Below are positions 10,182 to 21,358 of a stretch of 64,000 nucleotides of DNA, piece by piece. This stretch comes from Rhizoclosmatium globosum (Eukaryota > Chytridiomycota > Chytridiomycetes > Chytridiales > Chytriomycetaceae): assembly GCA_002104985.1 (NCBI GenBank), contig MCGO01000136.1, positions 1 to 64,000 of the forward strand, given 5' to 3'. Position numbers and translations under genes: made by a program. Positions within the stretch are counted from its first letter, which is position 1. Every line of letters begins with the position of its first letter. A model generated the notes under the pieces. It saw nothing but the letters and a program-made list of their open reading frames with translations, did not search any database and was not told the DNA's origin.

Positions 10182-10290
10182 GCGTCCTGTGGGTTACGGT
10201 CCTGCAACGTCAGCGTCCTGTGGGTTACGGTCCTGCAACGTCAGCGACCTGTAGGTTACGGTCCTGCAAGGTCAGCGTCCTGCAGGATGA
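10182..10290 (+). repeat. 31-bp tandem repeat in the 3' tail of A1
   Basis: A 31-bp unit containing TCCTGTGGGTTACGG and TCCTGCAACGTCAGCG is repeated about three times. The A2 copy (20838-20900) has about 1.5 fewer units. It lies between the tRNA-like box and the terminal module. Confidence 0.85.
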
Positions 10291-10329
10291 GGTGACTCAT
10301 CCTAATCACCCTAATCCAACAGTATAGAA

Positions 10330-10347
10330 CCCTAACCCTAACCCTAA
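10330..10347 (+). repeat. Interstitial telomeric repeat (CCCTAA)3 at an element junction
   Basis: Three perfect CCCTAA hexamers lie between the AGTATAGAA end of A1 (10321-10329) and the first base of the 5'-truncated B2 coding sequence (10348). The C-rich strand reads left to right, the orientation of a telomere at the left chromosome end. Shorter telomeric pieces (CCCT, CCCTAACC) follow AGTATAGAA at 20942 and 21286. Confidence 0.9.
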
Positions 10348-11763
10348 GGTATTTTCAAAGTTATTGTATACCCTGGGATCAAGTACCTGTTAGTGGATCA
10401 TATTGATGCTGATTATGGATATTCAAGCATAAGTGTTGCTGAGATTATGTCAAACCCTGTTCAAACTCAGAAAAAAGCAACATATTTTAAAGACTATATC
10501 AAAAAAGCACATCACAAAAGCTATTGCCTCAGAGTAGAAATAAGGGGAACACCTGATGCTGTAAAACAGTTTCAGCAGAGTATGATGCGTGACATTCAAA
10601 GACTAGATGCCAAATTTAAATCTCACCTGGTTTCGTGCCATCAAACAAAAACAATTCTGACATACATAGAGCATAGAATAACTTGTTTGAATACTCTCGT
10701 TCATTTGGTACATGCTTTCTTGAAAGTAAAACCAAACACCAGAATTTACTTGGAAGAAACCGCAAATTACATCCACAAAGAATACATAACTCTGGTTTCT
10801 CAGCCTCCTGGTTATCGTGCACAGCAATTTGATATCTTTACTATGAATTACTTTTTCCAGCAAATTCAGGTTTTTGGAGGCATTCCAATTGAGGCATTTC
10901 CTATATTCCATATGCTTGCCCACCCTGAGTTAATAACAGTTACGGAATACCGAAATCAACTTCCAAGGAAACTTAAATCGTACAATTTATCAAAAGACCA
11001 ACTTACCATAGAATCAAGGAAGCGAAAGCGAGGAGACACCAGGCCCATCAATGTTATGAACAGACAGTTGCATCCAGACCAAGTTTCAAATGCTACTTTG
11101 GTTCATTATCGCCCCTCTGAACAGCATATTATTTCGACACCAAATGCAATAACCCTTGATCAACAAATTGAAGAATTAGTGGGTTTGTTGGTCCCTACGT
11201 TAATAATGGAACTCCCTTCCAATCTTAAACGATATCCACAACATGAACAAAGTATGCTTGATGCAGTGGAAATAACAACCTTAGGACTGAAAAGGTTAAT
11301 TGATCCTTACAATCGATACCCCTATCATGTTGTGAAAGAAACAGGTTCAGCTGATAAAATCAACACTTATGAAAAAAAATTAGCCAAATTTGTTAATTTC
11401 AACTTATCTGAAGTTCAGAGTTACTATATGACAAAGGGAACAAAGTTGGGACCATTTGCTGGATACTTTGGAAGGCTAGTTAACCATATTAAAAGTTTTG
11501 ACTCAGCCATAATTTTTGGTAATCGTTCAGCCGCGAATGCAGCAAGAGAGACATTTCGAGAGAAGTTAACAATTGCACTGAGAAATAAGTTAGAAGTATT
11601 GCCCTCAGCAGGTCTTACAACAAATAACGTAATGTGGGCGAGCCTGACCATTGATACTGACCAAGGAAAGATGCAATTCTTACGAGTGTTTCACAGGGAT
11701 GGTCTTATGGGTGCAACCTACAGCTCAAAGTCAACTGGGTTGGTTTATCTTCCTTCTGTATAA
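10348..11763 (+). pseudogene. Family B array protein, C-terminal half (5'-truncated)
   Basis: The frame is open from GGT at 10348 (Gly-Ile-Phe-Lys-Val) to TAA at 11763, about 471 codons. It aligns with the family A protein from its EGVFKVIIYSGFKY segment onward, including DH(I/V)DA, SSISV.EIM, YFG.LV and GL.YLPS. An internal ATG at 10393 could start a 456-aa product, but comparison with family A shows the N-terminal half is absent. Further downstream the frame is intact, so the truncation is recent. Confidence 0.8.
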
Positions 11764-11954
11764 CATTATTTCTCTCTTATCCAAGGAATAATAAAGACTT
11801 TCTGGTTTCCTTTAAACAAAGACCTCCAAATGATACTTGTAATTATGTGTTTATTTTCAAAACTCTGCAGAGTTACATTGGTACAGTGGTTATTCCCTGA
11901 GTTGGTAGATATTAACACCCTGGGTTCAACACCCAAAAGGGTGAACTTTTGATA

Positions 11955-12200
11955 GTAGCATGGTAGCATGGTAGCATGAATTTTGGTAGCATGGTAGCAT
12001 GGTAGCATGGTAGCATGGTAGCATGGTAGCATGAATTTTGGTAGCATGGTAGCATGAATTTTGGTAGCATGGTAGCATGGTAGCATGGTAGCATGGTAGC
12101 ATGGTAGCATGGTAGCATGGTAGCATAGTAGCATGGTAGCATGGTAGCATGGTAGCATGAATTTTGGTAGAATGGTAGCATGGTAGCATGGTAGCATGGC
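11955..12200 (+). repeat. GGTAGCAT tandem repeat, first block of B2
   Basis: 8-bp GGTAGCAT units with GAATTTT interruptions follow the tRNA-like box at 11889-11940. The block is roughly twice as long as the equivalent block in B1 (2240-2360). Confidence 0.9.
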
Positions 12201-12539
12201 ACCATGAATTTTAGGTATGATGGCAGGATACCAGCAAAGTAGCATAGGAGAGAATTCAAGATTAGTGTTAAAAGACTGACTTTTGCAGGTCTAAAAAATA
12301 TCAGCCTGACTATTTATACTGAACAATTTTTGGTAGCATCATTCTCATCTTATTGCAACATCCAAAAGCTTTTCAGATTGTTTTTTCAGTAACCTTAGAA
12401 ATAGTTTATCTATTTGGTGAGGCATGGACTCAATCTAGCTACGTCTTTTTTGCATTATGCAAGTTTGATTTAGTACAGTGGTTAATCATTGTGGTAGCAA
12501 ATGTGAATGCTCCTGGTTCAAACACCAAAGGGGGGCTTT

Positions 12540-12645
12540 TGGTAGCGTGAATTGGTAGCATGGTAGCATGGTAGCATGAATTGGTAGCATGGTAGCATGG
12601 TAGCATGAATTGGTAGCATGGTAGCATGGTAGCATGGTAGCATGG
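12540..12645 (+). repeat. GGTAGCAT tandem repeat, second block of B2
   Basis: GGTAGCAT units with GAATT interruptions follow the second tRNA-like box (B box at 12515-12526) and precede the terminal module. The block is shorter than in B1. Confidence 0.9.
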
Positions 12646-12730
12646 GTCTAACCCAACTAACCCAAGAGTATAGAACAAACACCTGAGCATGTGTGAGGTA
12701 CTTGTATATTTGTAATGCTATGTTGCTTAC

Positions 12731-15211
12731 CTGTTTCTTCACTGAAGGCAGCAGCAGACAAGCTTGATCTTTCGGCTTCGGCTATAATTAAGATTTAATT
12801 AAAAGTAAATACAAAATACGGATATACGTGGCTGCAAACGACGTGAACTACGTGATAATGTTTCAGGTTGGCCATTGTTGTCAGGTAGCTGTTTCTTCTT
12901 TTCCTTAGTCCTTTTCTTTGTAACAGCCTGAGAAGATCCACTACTTTCTTCATTGTGGGGGTTGTGGTCTTCAAAGATTGACAAATCTCCAGGTGTTTTT
13001 GGATGTTGGCTTTGCATGAGTTTTTCCTGGTCAGAACCGTGTTTAGCTTGTTGCTTGATTCTTTCTCGTTCCTTTGGCTCCAAAATGTGTCCATGAAGAG
13101 AAGAGCGAGTAGGCGTGTCTTTTGCAACACTCATAGTAGTATGCAATGGAGCTGCTGATGAAGGAGATACTAACTCTCCACGAGATGAAGACAGTGGGTT
13201 TGGCGTAAACAGCTGCTTTTTCTTGGATGGCGGAACAATAACTTCTAGTACAGATTTGGTATCAGTCAGGCTAATTAATGGATTTATATATACCATGGGC
13301 ACTGCTTCCACTGTCTTCCTGATGTAAAAAACCCGAAGAAAAGTCAGGCTCAGAACTTTTTTTGCGTGATGGAGGAGAAGGTGTTATCACGTCATGACCT
13401 CTTCTTTTTAGTTGGGATTGGGTTGTAATTTGCGGAGATGCTGATTCACTACCACTAGGTTCACCATGAGAATCATTGGTACCTGATGATTCACTTGTGT
13501 ATTGAGCAACAATGACTGAACCTGGAGTGCTGTGAACAGTTGAAGCAACAGATGTGGAGCTTCTCCTTATTGTTTCAGCAGTGATTGAAGTGGGTTGCAG
13601 GGTAGATATTGTTGTTGAGGAAGGTTGGACTTCCGGGATTGAGGCAGGACTGATTGCATTGGATTGTGTGGACTTAGGGGCTTGTTCGGCACTGATTGTA
13701 GTAGAGGCATGAATAGATGAACTTTGGTGGCTTCCATGTGACTTGGTAAGCCAAAAATCTTTGTCAAATGTGTTATTTCCATATCCAAACAGACTTCCAG
13801 ATGATGCATGTTGATTCACATTGACTGCTTCAGCCACAGACGGGCCAAGTGGGGGAAGATTTGAAGGAGCTTGGGTTGGAGTATTCAAAAGATTATCCAA
13901 AGATGGGAAGAAACCTCCTTGATTCAATGTTGATCCAAAAAATGGTGAATCTGTTCATAACGTCAGGAGGAATTCATTTGCTAATAACACTCTGCTTACC
14001 TAGAGCTGATGATCTATTTTCTTCAAGCATAGCAATTCTGGTAAGGGCTTGATTAAGCATTGTTTTCAGTTGGGTAACTTCTTGGCGAAGTTGTAAACTT
14101 TCTTGCTCTTGAATAGAGTGGTTGAAGTATGGCTTCAAATCAAAAAGTTAACCATACACAAAAACCAAGATTCTGTTGCTCACATTGCCAAAATTACCCA
14201 ATTGCATGGGAAAAGGTTGATGAGAAGAAGACTGAGAAGTCTTCTGTGTTTCACTAAAGTAAAGAAGTAAATCGGCTTGCTGTTGCTGGGTATGTCCTTG
14301 ATAAAGAGATGGCCCAAAAGAAGCACCTTGACCTTGTTCAGATCCTTGTTTTTGAGTTAAGGATGTGGCTGGCTGACAATAAGGTTGTAGTTGGGATGGT
14401 TGTGCAAGACCTTGACTTTGAAGTTGATGGTGACGTGCTTGTGGCACATGCTGATATGATACAGGTTGTAAAAGAACATGAAGCTCAGACTGAGGTAGTT
14501 CCTGAAGACGATTTTGGCGTGAGTTTGGAGATTGTGGCCCTGTTTGATCTTCATGCAACTGTGGCTGAGGTATTTCCTGAACAACATTTGGGTGTGGGTT
14601 TTGATTTAGTGTTCCAGGTTCACTCTGTGGTACAGATATAGCTTGGTCAGCATGTGGAACTTGATTTAGTAAAACTTGCTGCTGTTCTGGGGCCTGTGCA
14701 AACTGTTCTTGGACCTGGATTTGTTGGGCCTGTTCTTGAATCAGTGGGGGATGGGCCAATTGTTCCTGTTCAGGATCTTGGAGCCCCTGGTCTTGCTCAA
14801 TCTGTCCTTGTACTTGGTCATCACCACCCACATTTAGTGGATGCCTTTTTTTATGGGCATTGCAGCAGTACTTTCGCATTTGTTTCTGTTTGTTGTCTTT
14901 TGTGACCATCCAGAGTAAAACTGGCAGATCTCCAATAACATTATTGATCTGATCAGCCAAAGGACTGAGTCTGCTCAAAGTGGTATGTGTCCAAATTTCC
15001 CGGTCTCGATGGTTAGTACAGGGTTGAGAATTTGCTCTCCCTCCAGGGCACTAAAGGGGTTGATTAAGTATTGCAGCAGGTACTGCCGTAATAAGAAACT
15101 TACAGTATTGATTCCATATGAAAATTCTTGTCCTTCAACCATTACACGCAGCCCTGTTGGTCTTGTAGGAGGGCCATCCCATTGTAGAATGCGAGTTGGA
15201 GCCTGGGCCAT
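12731..15211 (-). CDS. Gln/Ser-rich putative regulator of family A (longest copy, 3' end missing)
   Basis: Exons run right to left: 15104-15211, 14184-15050, 14000-14132, 13294-13950, 12828-13244 and 12731-12781. All junctions are GT...AG and in frame. The last donor (GTAAGC at 12725-12730) points to a further exon lost at the array junction 12675/12676. The protein has an N-terminal Cys/His-containing domain (residues about 35-110, with YCCNAHKKRHP), a Gln-rich region (about 120-320), a short coiled coil and a Ser/Thr-rich tail with basic Lys patches (RKKSS, PPSKKKQ, KKRTKEKKKQ) that look like nuclear localisation signals. It is probably a nuclear DNA-binding regulator. The family is not recognised. 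Confidence 0.6.
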
Positions 15212-15312
15212 TATATTCTATTTATTGGAATAAGTGAAACATTGAGTTTAAATAACCCTCATACCTTTGTGGGAGTACAAAGAGAGAGAAAAAAAGGAGA
15301 AGAAGGACCAGG

Positions 15313-15895
15313 TATAACAAATGGTGTAACAGGACTCTGTTGCAGGACGGTGTTGCAGGACGGTGTAACAGGACTCTGTTGCAGGACGGTGTTGCAGGAC
15401 GGTGTAACAGGACTCTGTTGCAGGACGGTGTAACAGGACTCTGTTGCAGGACGGTGTAACAGGACTCTGTTGCAGGACGGTGTTGCAGGACGGAGTTGCA
15501 GGACGGAGTTGCAGGACTGTGTTGCAGGACTGTGTTGCAGGACTTTGCCAGGAAAGAGCAGGACGTAGGATGCTGAATGCAAGGCAGAACAATATCGAGC
15601 AATGAACAATAGAAGACGTAGACCACAGACTGAAAGACAGGAAAGGATAATGAAAGGATAGAGTATTAAAGAACGTTAGAGACAAGAGATCAAACTGAAG
15701 TAAGTACCAGTATGGACCAGGCAAAAGAGTGCGGAGGATGCCAAATGGCTGATGAAATTTTTCTGTCTCATATGCAGGACGCTGTCACAGGACGCTCTTA
15801 GAGGACGCTGTTGCAGGACTGTGTAACAGGACTCTGTTGCCGGACTGTGTAACAGGACTATGTTGCAGGACTCTGTTGCAGGACGCTCTCTGTGA
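15313..15895 (+). repeat. 13-bp minisatellite blocks of A2 upstream of the Gln-rich gene
   Basis: The same CAGGACGGTGTTG / CAGGACTCTGTTG units as at 4613-5195, at about 15313-15546 and 15776-15895. The blocks are net one 13-bp unit shorter than in A1. Confidence 0.9.
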
Positions 15896-16262
15896 TAAAA
15901 AAAGATAGCAAGCACAAAAACTGAATCATACTATTAAATCATAAAGAAATACATATAATTGACTAGTTTCTGCATTTACAGCATTCGGATATTCTCTGTT
16001 CCCTTGCAACTACATTGGTGTCAAGTACACGTGAACCACAAAAGGATGGCAAGAACAAAAACTGAATCAAACCATTAAACCATATAGAAATACATATAAT
16101 TGACCAGTTCTGTATTTTCAGACATTAAAAATAGATTGTTTGATTAATTTGTGTTTTACTCAGAAAACTAAGGCTCGATTAAATGGAGAATTTAGTGTAT
16201 CATTCATAATTGATCATTTGGGTTCTCTGATTGCTCAATTTTCTCAAGTAGTATTTCTAGGG

Positions 16263-16632
16263 TAGAGGACACTGAGAGGACGCTGTTAGAGGACGGTATT
16301 AGAGGACAGTAACCTGGAGGACGGTATTAGAGGACGGTATTCCCTAGAGGACGGTATTAGAGGACAGTATTAGAGGACGCTGTTGGAGGACGGTATTAGA
16401 GGACGGTATTAGAGGACGCTGTTGGAGGACACTGTTAGAAGACGCTGTTAGAGGACGGTATTAGAGGACAGTAACCTGGAGGACGGTATTAGAGGACGGT
16501 ATTCCCTAGAGGACGGTATTAGAGGACGGTATTAGAGGACGCTGTTGGAGGACACTGTTAGAGGACGCTGTTAGAGGACGCTGTTAGAGGACGCTGTTAG
16601 AGGACGGTATTAGAGGACGGTATTGGAGGACA
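16263..16632 (+). repeat. 13-bp minisatellite of A2 upstream of the plus-strand gene
   Basis: GAGGACGGTATTA-type units correspond to 5563-5935 of A1, with the same higher-order structure and only a few substitutions (for example one GAAGAC unit). Confidence 0.9.
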
Positions 16633-16728
16633 CAGCCAAAATTGTCACTTGAATTGTCATTCACCAAACAAACACTATAAAGACAGGCCTTGATACTCCA
16701 TAGTAGAATCATTCAAACCCTTCACAAA

Positions 16729-19700
16729 ATGGCTCATTGGCCTCCAATTGACCCGGATACTGATTCATTGTCTGAATCGTCCAGTGACTCCAGTGCTTCC
16801 TCATCCAACACCTCAGAAGATGATGATGAGCTGTTGTTTGTATATGATGCTGCGCAGGACACCAACAGTGAAGTATTCAGTTGAACATTCTCAATATTAA
16901 TTGAACTTTTTTACAGCCTACCGGCTTAATCCTTCTAAAATATTTTGCATCCAAGACATTCTTTCATTCCGAAACTATGAGACTCAGAGTCTATGGCTGG
17001 CAAGCTTACACCTTCTCCTAAAGAGTGATATTAGTGAAATGTGGGAGTCTCATATTCTTACAAATATTGGTACATTGATTGATTCTCTCCATCCCAATAT
17101 GGAGTGGAGACAGCAGGCCATAGTTAACTTGGTTGAATCCATTCCTCAAGCCCAAATCCCTTCTGTGTCCTTTGAAACTGCTGTCAACAGTCATAAGCAA
17201 ATGTTTACAAGGCATGGCTTGAAGCCTACAACGGATAAATCAAAAATTGATATTTCTATTAATGCTCAAACTCCTAAAATGAAAAAGTTTATTGAGCTAG
17301 TGACTGGAAAGATTCCCATATTGTGAAATGGGGAAACACTGCACTGCATGCACAGCTCATATCTGACTACTCTTGTGATATAGACTCAGATATCACAGTT
17401 ACTAGAAACTTGGAAGATATACTTCCCCAGGGAATGTATAAGCTGTTACCCAAATCTGATTTCAAGTATATTCTGGACAAAAAGGTGAGCACGTTGTTTC
17501 AACAACCTTATCTTAACTTCTGTTTAGCTTGGTTGTATGATTGATCAACCAACTGGAGATGTGGATGCACGTGGCCAACCTATTTTGGAACCAGTGGATC
17601 TTGCAGACATTCCAAATTTTCAAATAGGAGAGGGAGAGAGGTTTCGCTTGTATATCACATACAATAAGTGCCCAGAAAACTTTACTCTGTCTCAATTCCA
17701 AACACTTCTTTGGGATCATGGAATCAGACCAGTACTTGCTGATATCCTGCCTCTCACCACTTTACAACGTGTATCCAATGATTCCCATGGGCTTCAAATC
17801 AATGCAATGGTTGGACGTCCTGGACTTCGATTTCCTTCTGTCACTGTTGAAGGAAAATACCTTGCTGGATTTACAGAAAAATTCAAGAGATTGTTAAATA
17901 CACAAAATATACCAAGAATTGCAGAATTGAAGACGGCATTGGGTGATTTTCGGTTCATTGGTGTTCATCAAGGTGTAAAGGATTTGTACACATCTGAAAT
18001 TTATATGGGCCCCCCATCTGCATGGAGAGATGGAAATCCAATGTATAAACGTAAAAATACAGCTGTAGGTATTGCATCAACTCCAAGAACTAGATTTACA
18101 GTTGTTGATGGTGCCATCAACATGATGTTTGAAAGTCAAAATCCTAGTGAGGGAATTACTACTCTTGCTCCTGTCAGTAACTGGGAAGCTTTACTCACAT
18201 CTTTGGGGTTTTCTGTTGAAAGAGAGATAATGTTGGATTGTGTTCACATTGGAGGATTGAAAGCTGTCCCCACTCAAAATTGTGCTTATGAAGGTGTTTT
18301 CAAGGTTATAATCTATTCTGGTTTCAAGTATCAGACCATTGATCATGTTGACGCAAAACATGGGTTCAGCAGCATATCTGTTGAGGAAATCATGAACAAC
18401 TCTGATTCTCTTCGTAAAAAAGTTGTAGCTTTCCAGAACCATCTGCGTAAGGCAGTTGATATGTGTTTTGGGATGCGATGTGAAGTCAGAGGTGAAGAAG
18501 GGGCTGTTGCGGCATTCCTGCAGGACTTTAAAAATAAGGTCCAACAGTTTGATCGGCTTGCAAGATCTACACTTTTGATTGTTGAAAGAACAAAGGACTT
18601 GATTCAGTACATTGACATTCAATCGCAAGCACTTTTGAGTTTGGCTGACGTTGCTTATGCCTTGCAGTCCCGCCATTCTAGACTAAAGCCATACTGGATG
18701 GAATTAGCAAATTACATCCAAAAAGAGTTTCTTTGTTTGGTTTCAAAGCCAAGAGGTTATTACACACCCAACTTTGACTTGTTCACTCTCCATTACTTTA
18801 CTCAACAAGTCCATGCTTTTGGGAGTGTACCATATCAAGCCTTTCCCCTGCTTCAGATTTTGGCTAATCCACAGTCTCTGAATGATGAATTCAGAGATCC
18901 ATTGCCAAAGAGTTTGGTTCCCAAGTTTGTTGACAAGGCCGCTCTTGTCAAGTATTCCAAGAAAAAGAAAAGCAAAGGAAAGAATAATCCTGAATCTGTG
19001 TTGCATCAGTCATTTGCCCCTGATAGGGTGGCACATATTATGGATATTGTCAGAACAATACAATCTCAGCCAAGGGTCACAGACATTCTTGTAACACCAA
19101 ATGCTCGGACTGTTGATGAACTAGTTACTCAAATGATAGACATGCTTTTTGATGGTCTTATAGAAGATTTGCCTGAAAATATGATTCGGTTTCCTGAAAA
19201 TATGCAGCAAGTAAAGAGTCGGAAGATGCTGACTGTTGATGCTCTGAGACTGATTGTTGACAACAAAAATGCTTACCCCTATCACCTGGTAAAGGGAATA
19301 TTTGGAAATCGGGTGAAATGTTATGACGACAAGTTGGCAAGATTTATCAATTTTGATGAACAAGAAGTGGCTTCCTTTTTTCAGTCCCCACCAAATAGAT
19401 CAACAAGACTGGGACGTTATTCAAAGTACTTTGGATTACTCCTGGAACAACTACGTTCTTTTCAATCTATCATTATTTATGGTAGCAGAAATGAGGCCAA
19501 TTCAGCCAAGGAGACATTGAAGAATAAGCTTGTTGCTGAAGCAAGGAAAAGATTTGAGGTGTTGCCATGTGGTGACCTTGATCCCAATCATGCAGTTTGG
19601 GCATGTTCTAATCTTAATTTGCCTGGTGAAAGAAGAATGCAATTCCTGCGAATGTATCATATTGATGGAAGAGGAATACCATATAATGCAAAAACTAATG

Positions 19701-19744
19701 GTTTAATTTATCTTCCGTCCGCAAAACAGAATGTAGTTGTATAG
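16729..19744 (+). pseudogene. Family A array protein, second copy with a 1-nt deletion
   Basis: The exon structure matches the 6029-9044 copy (exon 1 from 16729, exon 2 from 16917, exon 3 17528-19744). In exon 2 a CCCC run has become CCC at 17315-17317, so the frame runs into a stop at 17326 instead of continuing to the splice site. The large third exon (735 codons from its first ATG) stays open. Either this copy is a very recent pseudogene or the base is a sequencing error. Confidence 0.75.
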
Positions 19745-19877
19745 TTTATTTGTGTTGCTTTAATTTGTATCGGTGTTTTAGTTTCAGAAATAGAATACAC
19801 TTTTGATAACCTTTCCTCATGTTGCAGAAAAATTCAAAACAATATTGCAGAACTTTTTTGCAGACTGCAATCAGAAT

Positions 19878-20235
19878 CAGAGGACAGTAACCTGGAGGAC
19901 GCTGTTGGAGGACGGTAACACAGGACGCTGTTGGAGGACGGTAACACAGGACGCTGTTGGAGGACAGTAACACAGGACGCTGTTGGAGGACGGTAACCTG
20001 GAGGACGCTGTTGGAGGACGGTAACCTGGAGGACGCTGTTGGAGGACGCTGTTGGAGGACGCTGTAGGAGGACGGTAACACAGGACGCTGTTGGAGGACG
20101 GTAACCTGGAGGACGCTGTTGGAGGACGGTAACCTGGAGGACGGTGGAGGACGCTGTTGGAGGACTCTGTTAGAGGACACTGATAGAGGACGGTAACCTG
20201 GAGGACGCTGTTGGAGGACGGTAACACAGGAGGGA
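19878..20235 (+). repeat. 13-bp minisatellite of A2 between the two plus-strand genes
   Basis: Same GAGGACGCTGTTG / GAGGACGGTAACC units as 9178-9575. It is about 42 bp shorter, with rearranged unit order and a few new variants (GAGGACACTGATA, GAGGACTCTGTTA). Confidence 0.9.
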
Positions 20236-20259
20236 GGAAAGACTTTTTTAATCACCAAA

Positions 20260-20565
20260 ATGATCATTGAAATTGATAGAGACACATTGATGGATGGCTA
20301 TCAGGCTGCCCTGCGTTTCATTAAGCATCTGGAGGCCATTGTGAAGGAGCAATCAGAGCAGATTCATGACCTTAATGAGGAAATAGGCACAGTGAATCAT
20401 GGCAACTCTGAGCTGGAGCAAAAATTGAAGCAAGTCACTGCCTCATTGGATCAACTCAGGCAAATGCAAGTTCTGCAGGGAACAATTGAAGATGCTTCTC
20501 AAAGTGGATCAAAGAGAAGGCACTCAAGTACAAAAGCCAAAATTGAGTATACAGTTCAACAGTGA
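20260..20565 (+). CDS. Small coiled-coil protein, 101 aa (second copy)
   Basis: The predicted protein is the same as at 9602-9907, and the ORF is intact. It lies between the last minisatellite and the tRNA-like box at 20751-20808. Identical sequence in both copies fits recent spread or selection. The function is unknown. Confidence 0.6.
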   Translation: MIIEIDRDTLMDGYQAALRFIKHLEAIVKEQSEQIHDLNEEIGTVNHGNSELEQKLKQVTASLDQLRQMQVLQGTIEDASQSGSKRRHSSTKAKIEYTVQQ

Positions 20566-20945
20566 AGTAATGTTGCTGAAAGTGGGCATATTCAATGGCA
20601 TATTAAATAAACATACTGATATTCTCTGAATTTACTCTCTGAATTAACCACCATACATAGAGTGTGACTGAAATATCATCCTGTTAAAGTGTCACCTCCT
20701 GTGCCTATGTGCCATCAGATGTAGATTTCCATCTCTCAGAATAAACATTTTTGGCTTAGTTGGTATGTAACACTGCTTCCGCTCGCGAGGTTGTGGGATC
20801 AAACCCACTAGAGGGTAGCGTCCCCTGCACACAACGTTAGCGTCCTGTGGGTTACGGTCCTGCAAGGTCAGCGTCCTGTGGGTTACGGTCCTGCAGGATG
20901 AAGGTGACTCATCCTAATCACCCTAATCCAACAGTATAGAACCCT

Positions 20946-21285
20946 GAGATGCCTGGTGTAGAATCTGGTATAGAATCCTGGTGTAGATGGCTGGTGTAGA
21001 TGGCTGGTGTAGAATCCTGGTGTAGAATTCTGGTGTAGATGGCTGGTGTAGAATCCTGGTGTAGAATTCTGGTGTAGATGGCTGGTGTAGATGGCTGGTG
21101 TAGATGGCTGGTGTAGAATCTGGTGTAGAATCCTGGTGTAGATGGCTGGTGTAGAATCCTGGTGTAGAATCCTGGTGTAGATGCCTGGTGTAGATGGCTG
21201 GTGTAGATGGCTGGTGTAGATGGCTGGTGTAGAATCTGGTGTAGATGTGGTTTGATCCTAACTCTCCTAACTCTGGAGTATAGAA
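20946..21285 (+). mobile_element. Array segment C2 (family C tail fragment)
   Basis: A fragment of the family C 13-bp minisatellite (about 20950-21250) is followed by the family C terminal module and AGTATAGAA at 21277-21285. It follows CCCT at 20942-20945 after the A2 end. No coding sequence is included. Confidence 0.65.
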
Positions 21286-21293
21286 CCCTAACC

Positions 21294-21352
21294 TGTAGAT
21301 GGCTGGTGTAGATGTGGTTTGATCCTAACTCTCCTAACTCTGGAGTATATAA
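21294..21352 (+). mobile_element. Array segment C3 (minimal family C tail, innermost)
   Basis: About 59 bp of family C tail remain: two minisatellite units, GGTTTGATCC, two CTAACTC motifs and AGTATATAA at 21344-21352 (one mismatch to the usual end). It is preceded by CCCTAACC at 21286-21293. The sequence to its right is the 3' end of the NLR-like gene, so this is the oldest attachment point. Confidence 0.65.
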
Positions 21353-21358
21353 CAGCCT

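Larger units (their letters stand above)
2877..10329 (+). mobile_element. Array segment A1 (family A, 5'-truncated inside the minus-strand gene)
   Basis: The segment contains a minus-strand Gln-rich gene (cut at 2877), three 13-bp minisatellite blocks, the complete plus-strand 974-aa gene, a fourth minisatellite, a 101-aa coiled-coil ORF, a tRNA-like box, 31-bp repeats and the terminal module ending in AGTATAGAA at 10321-10329. It is nearly identical to segment A2 (offset 10613-10713 bp). The difference in offset is explained by minisatellite units. The left breakpoint differs from that of A2, so A1 and A2 were truncated independently. Confidence 0.7.
10348..12675 (+). mobile_element. Array segment B2 (family B, 5'-truncated)
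   Basis: The segment starts inside the coding region directly after the telomeric hexamers, continues through the stop at 11763, a 3' UTR with two tRNA-like boxes and GGTAGCAT repeats, and ends with AGTATAGAA at 12667-12675. It shares its 3' half with B1 but is about 1.3 kb longer at its 5' end. Confidence 0.7.
12676..20941 (+). mobile_element. Array segment A2 (family A, longest copy)
   Basis: The organisation is the same as A1 but extends about 900 bp further left, adding two more exons of the minus-strand gene and a third downstream. It ends with AGTATAGAA at 20933-20941 followed by CCCT. Outside the minisatellites, differences from A1 are few, apart from one dense patch at 17749-17785. 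Confidence 0.7.

Noticed and set aside
1..21352. Simple segmental duplication of one 10.7-kb unit
   Set aside because: B1/B2 and A1/A2 have different left breakpoints and three junctions carry telomeric hexamers, which a block duplication does not explain.
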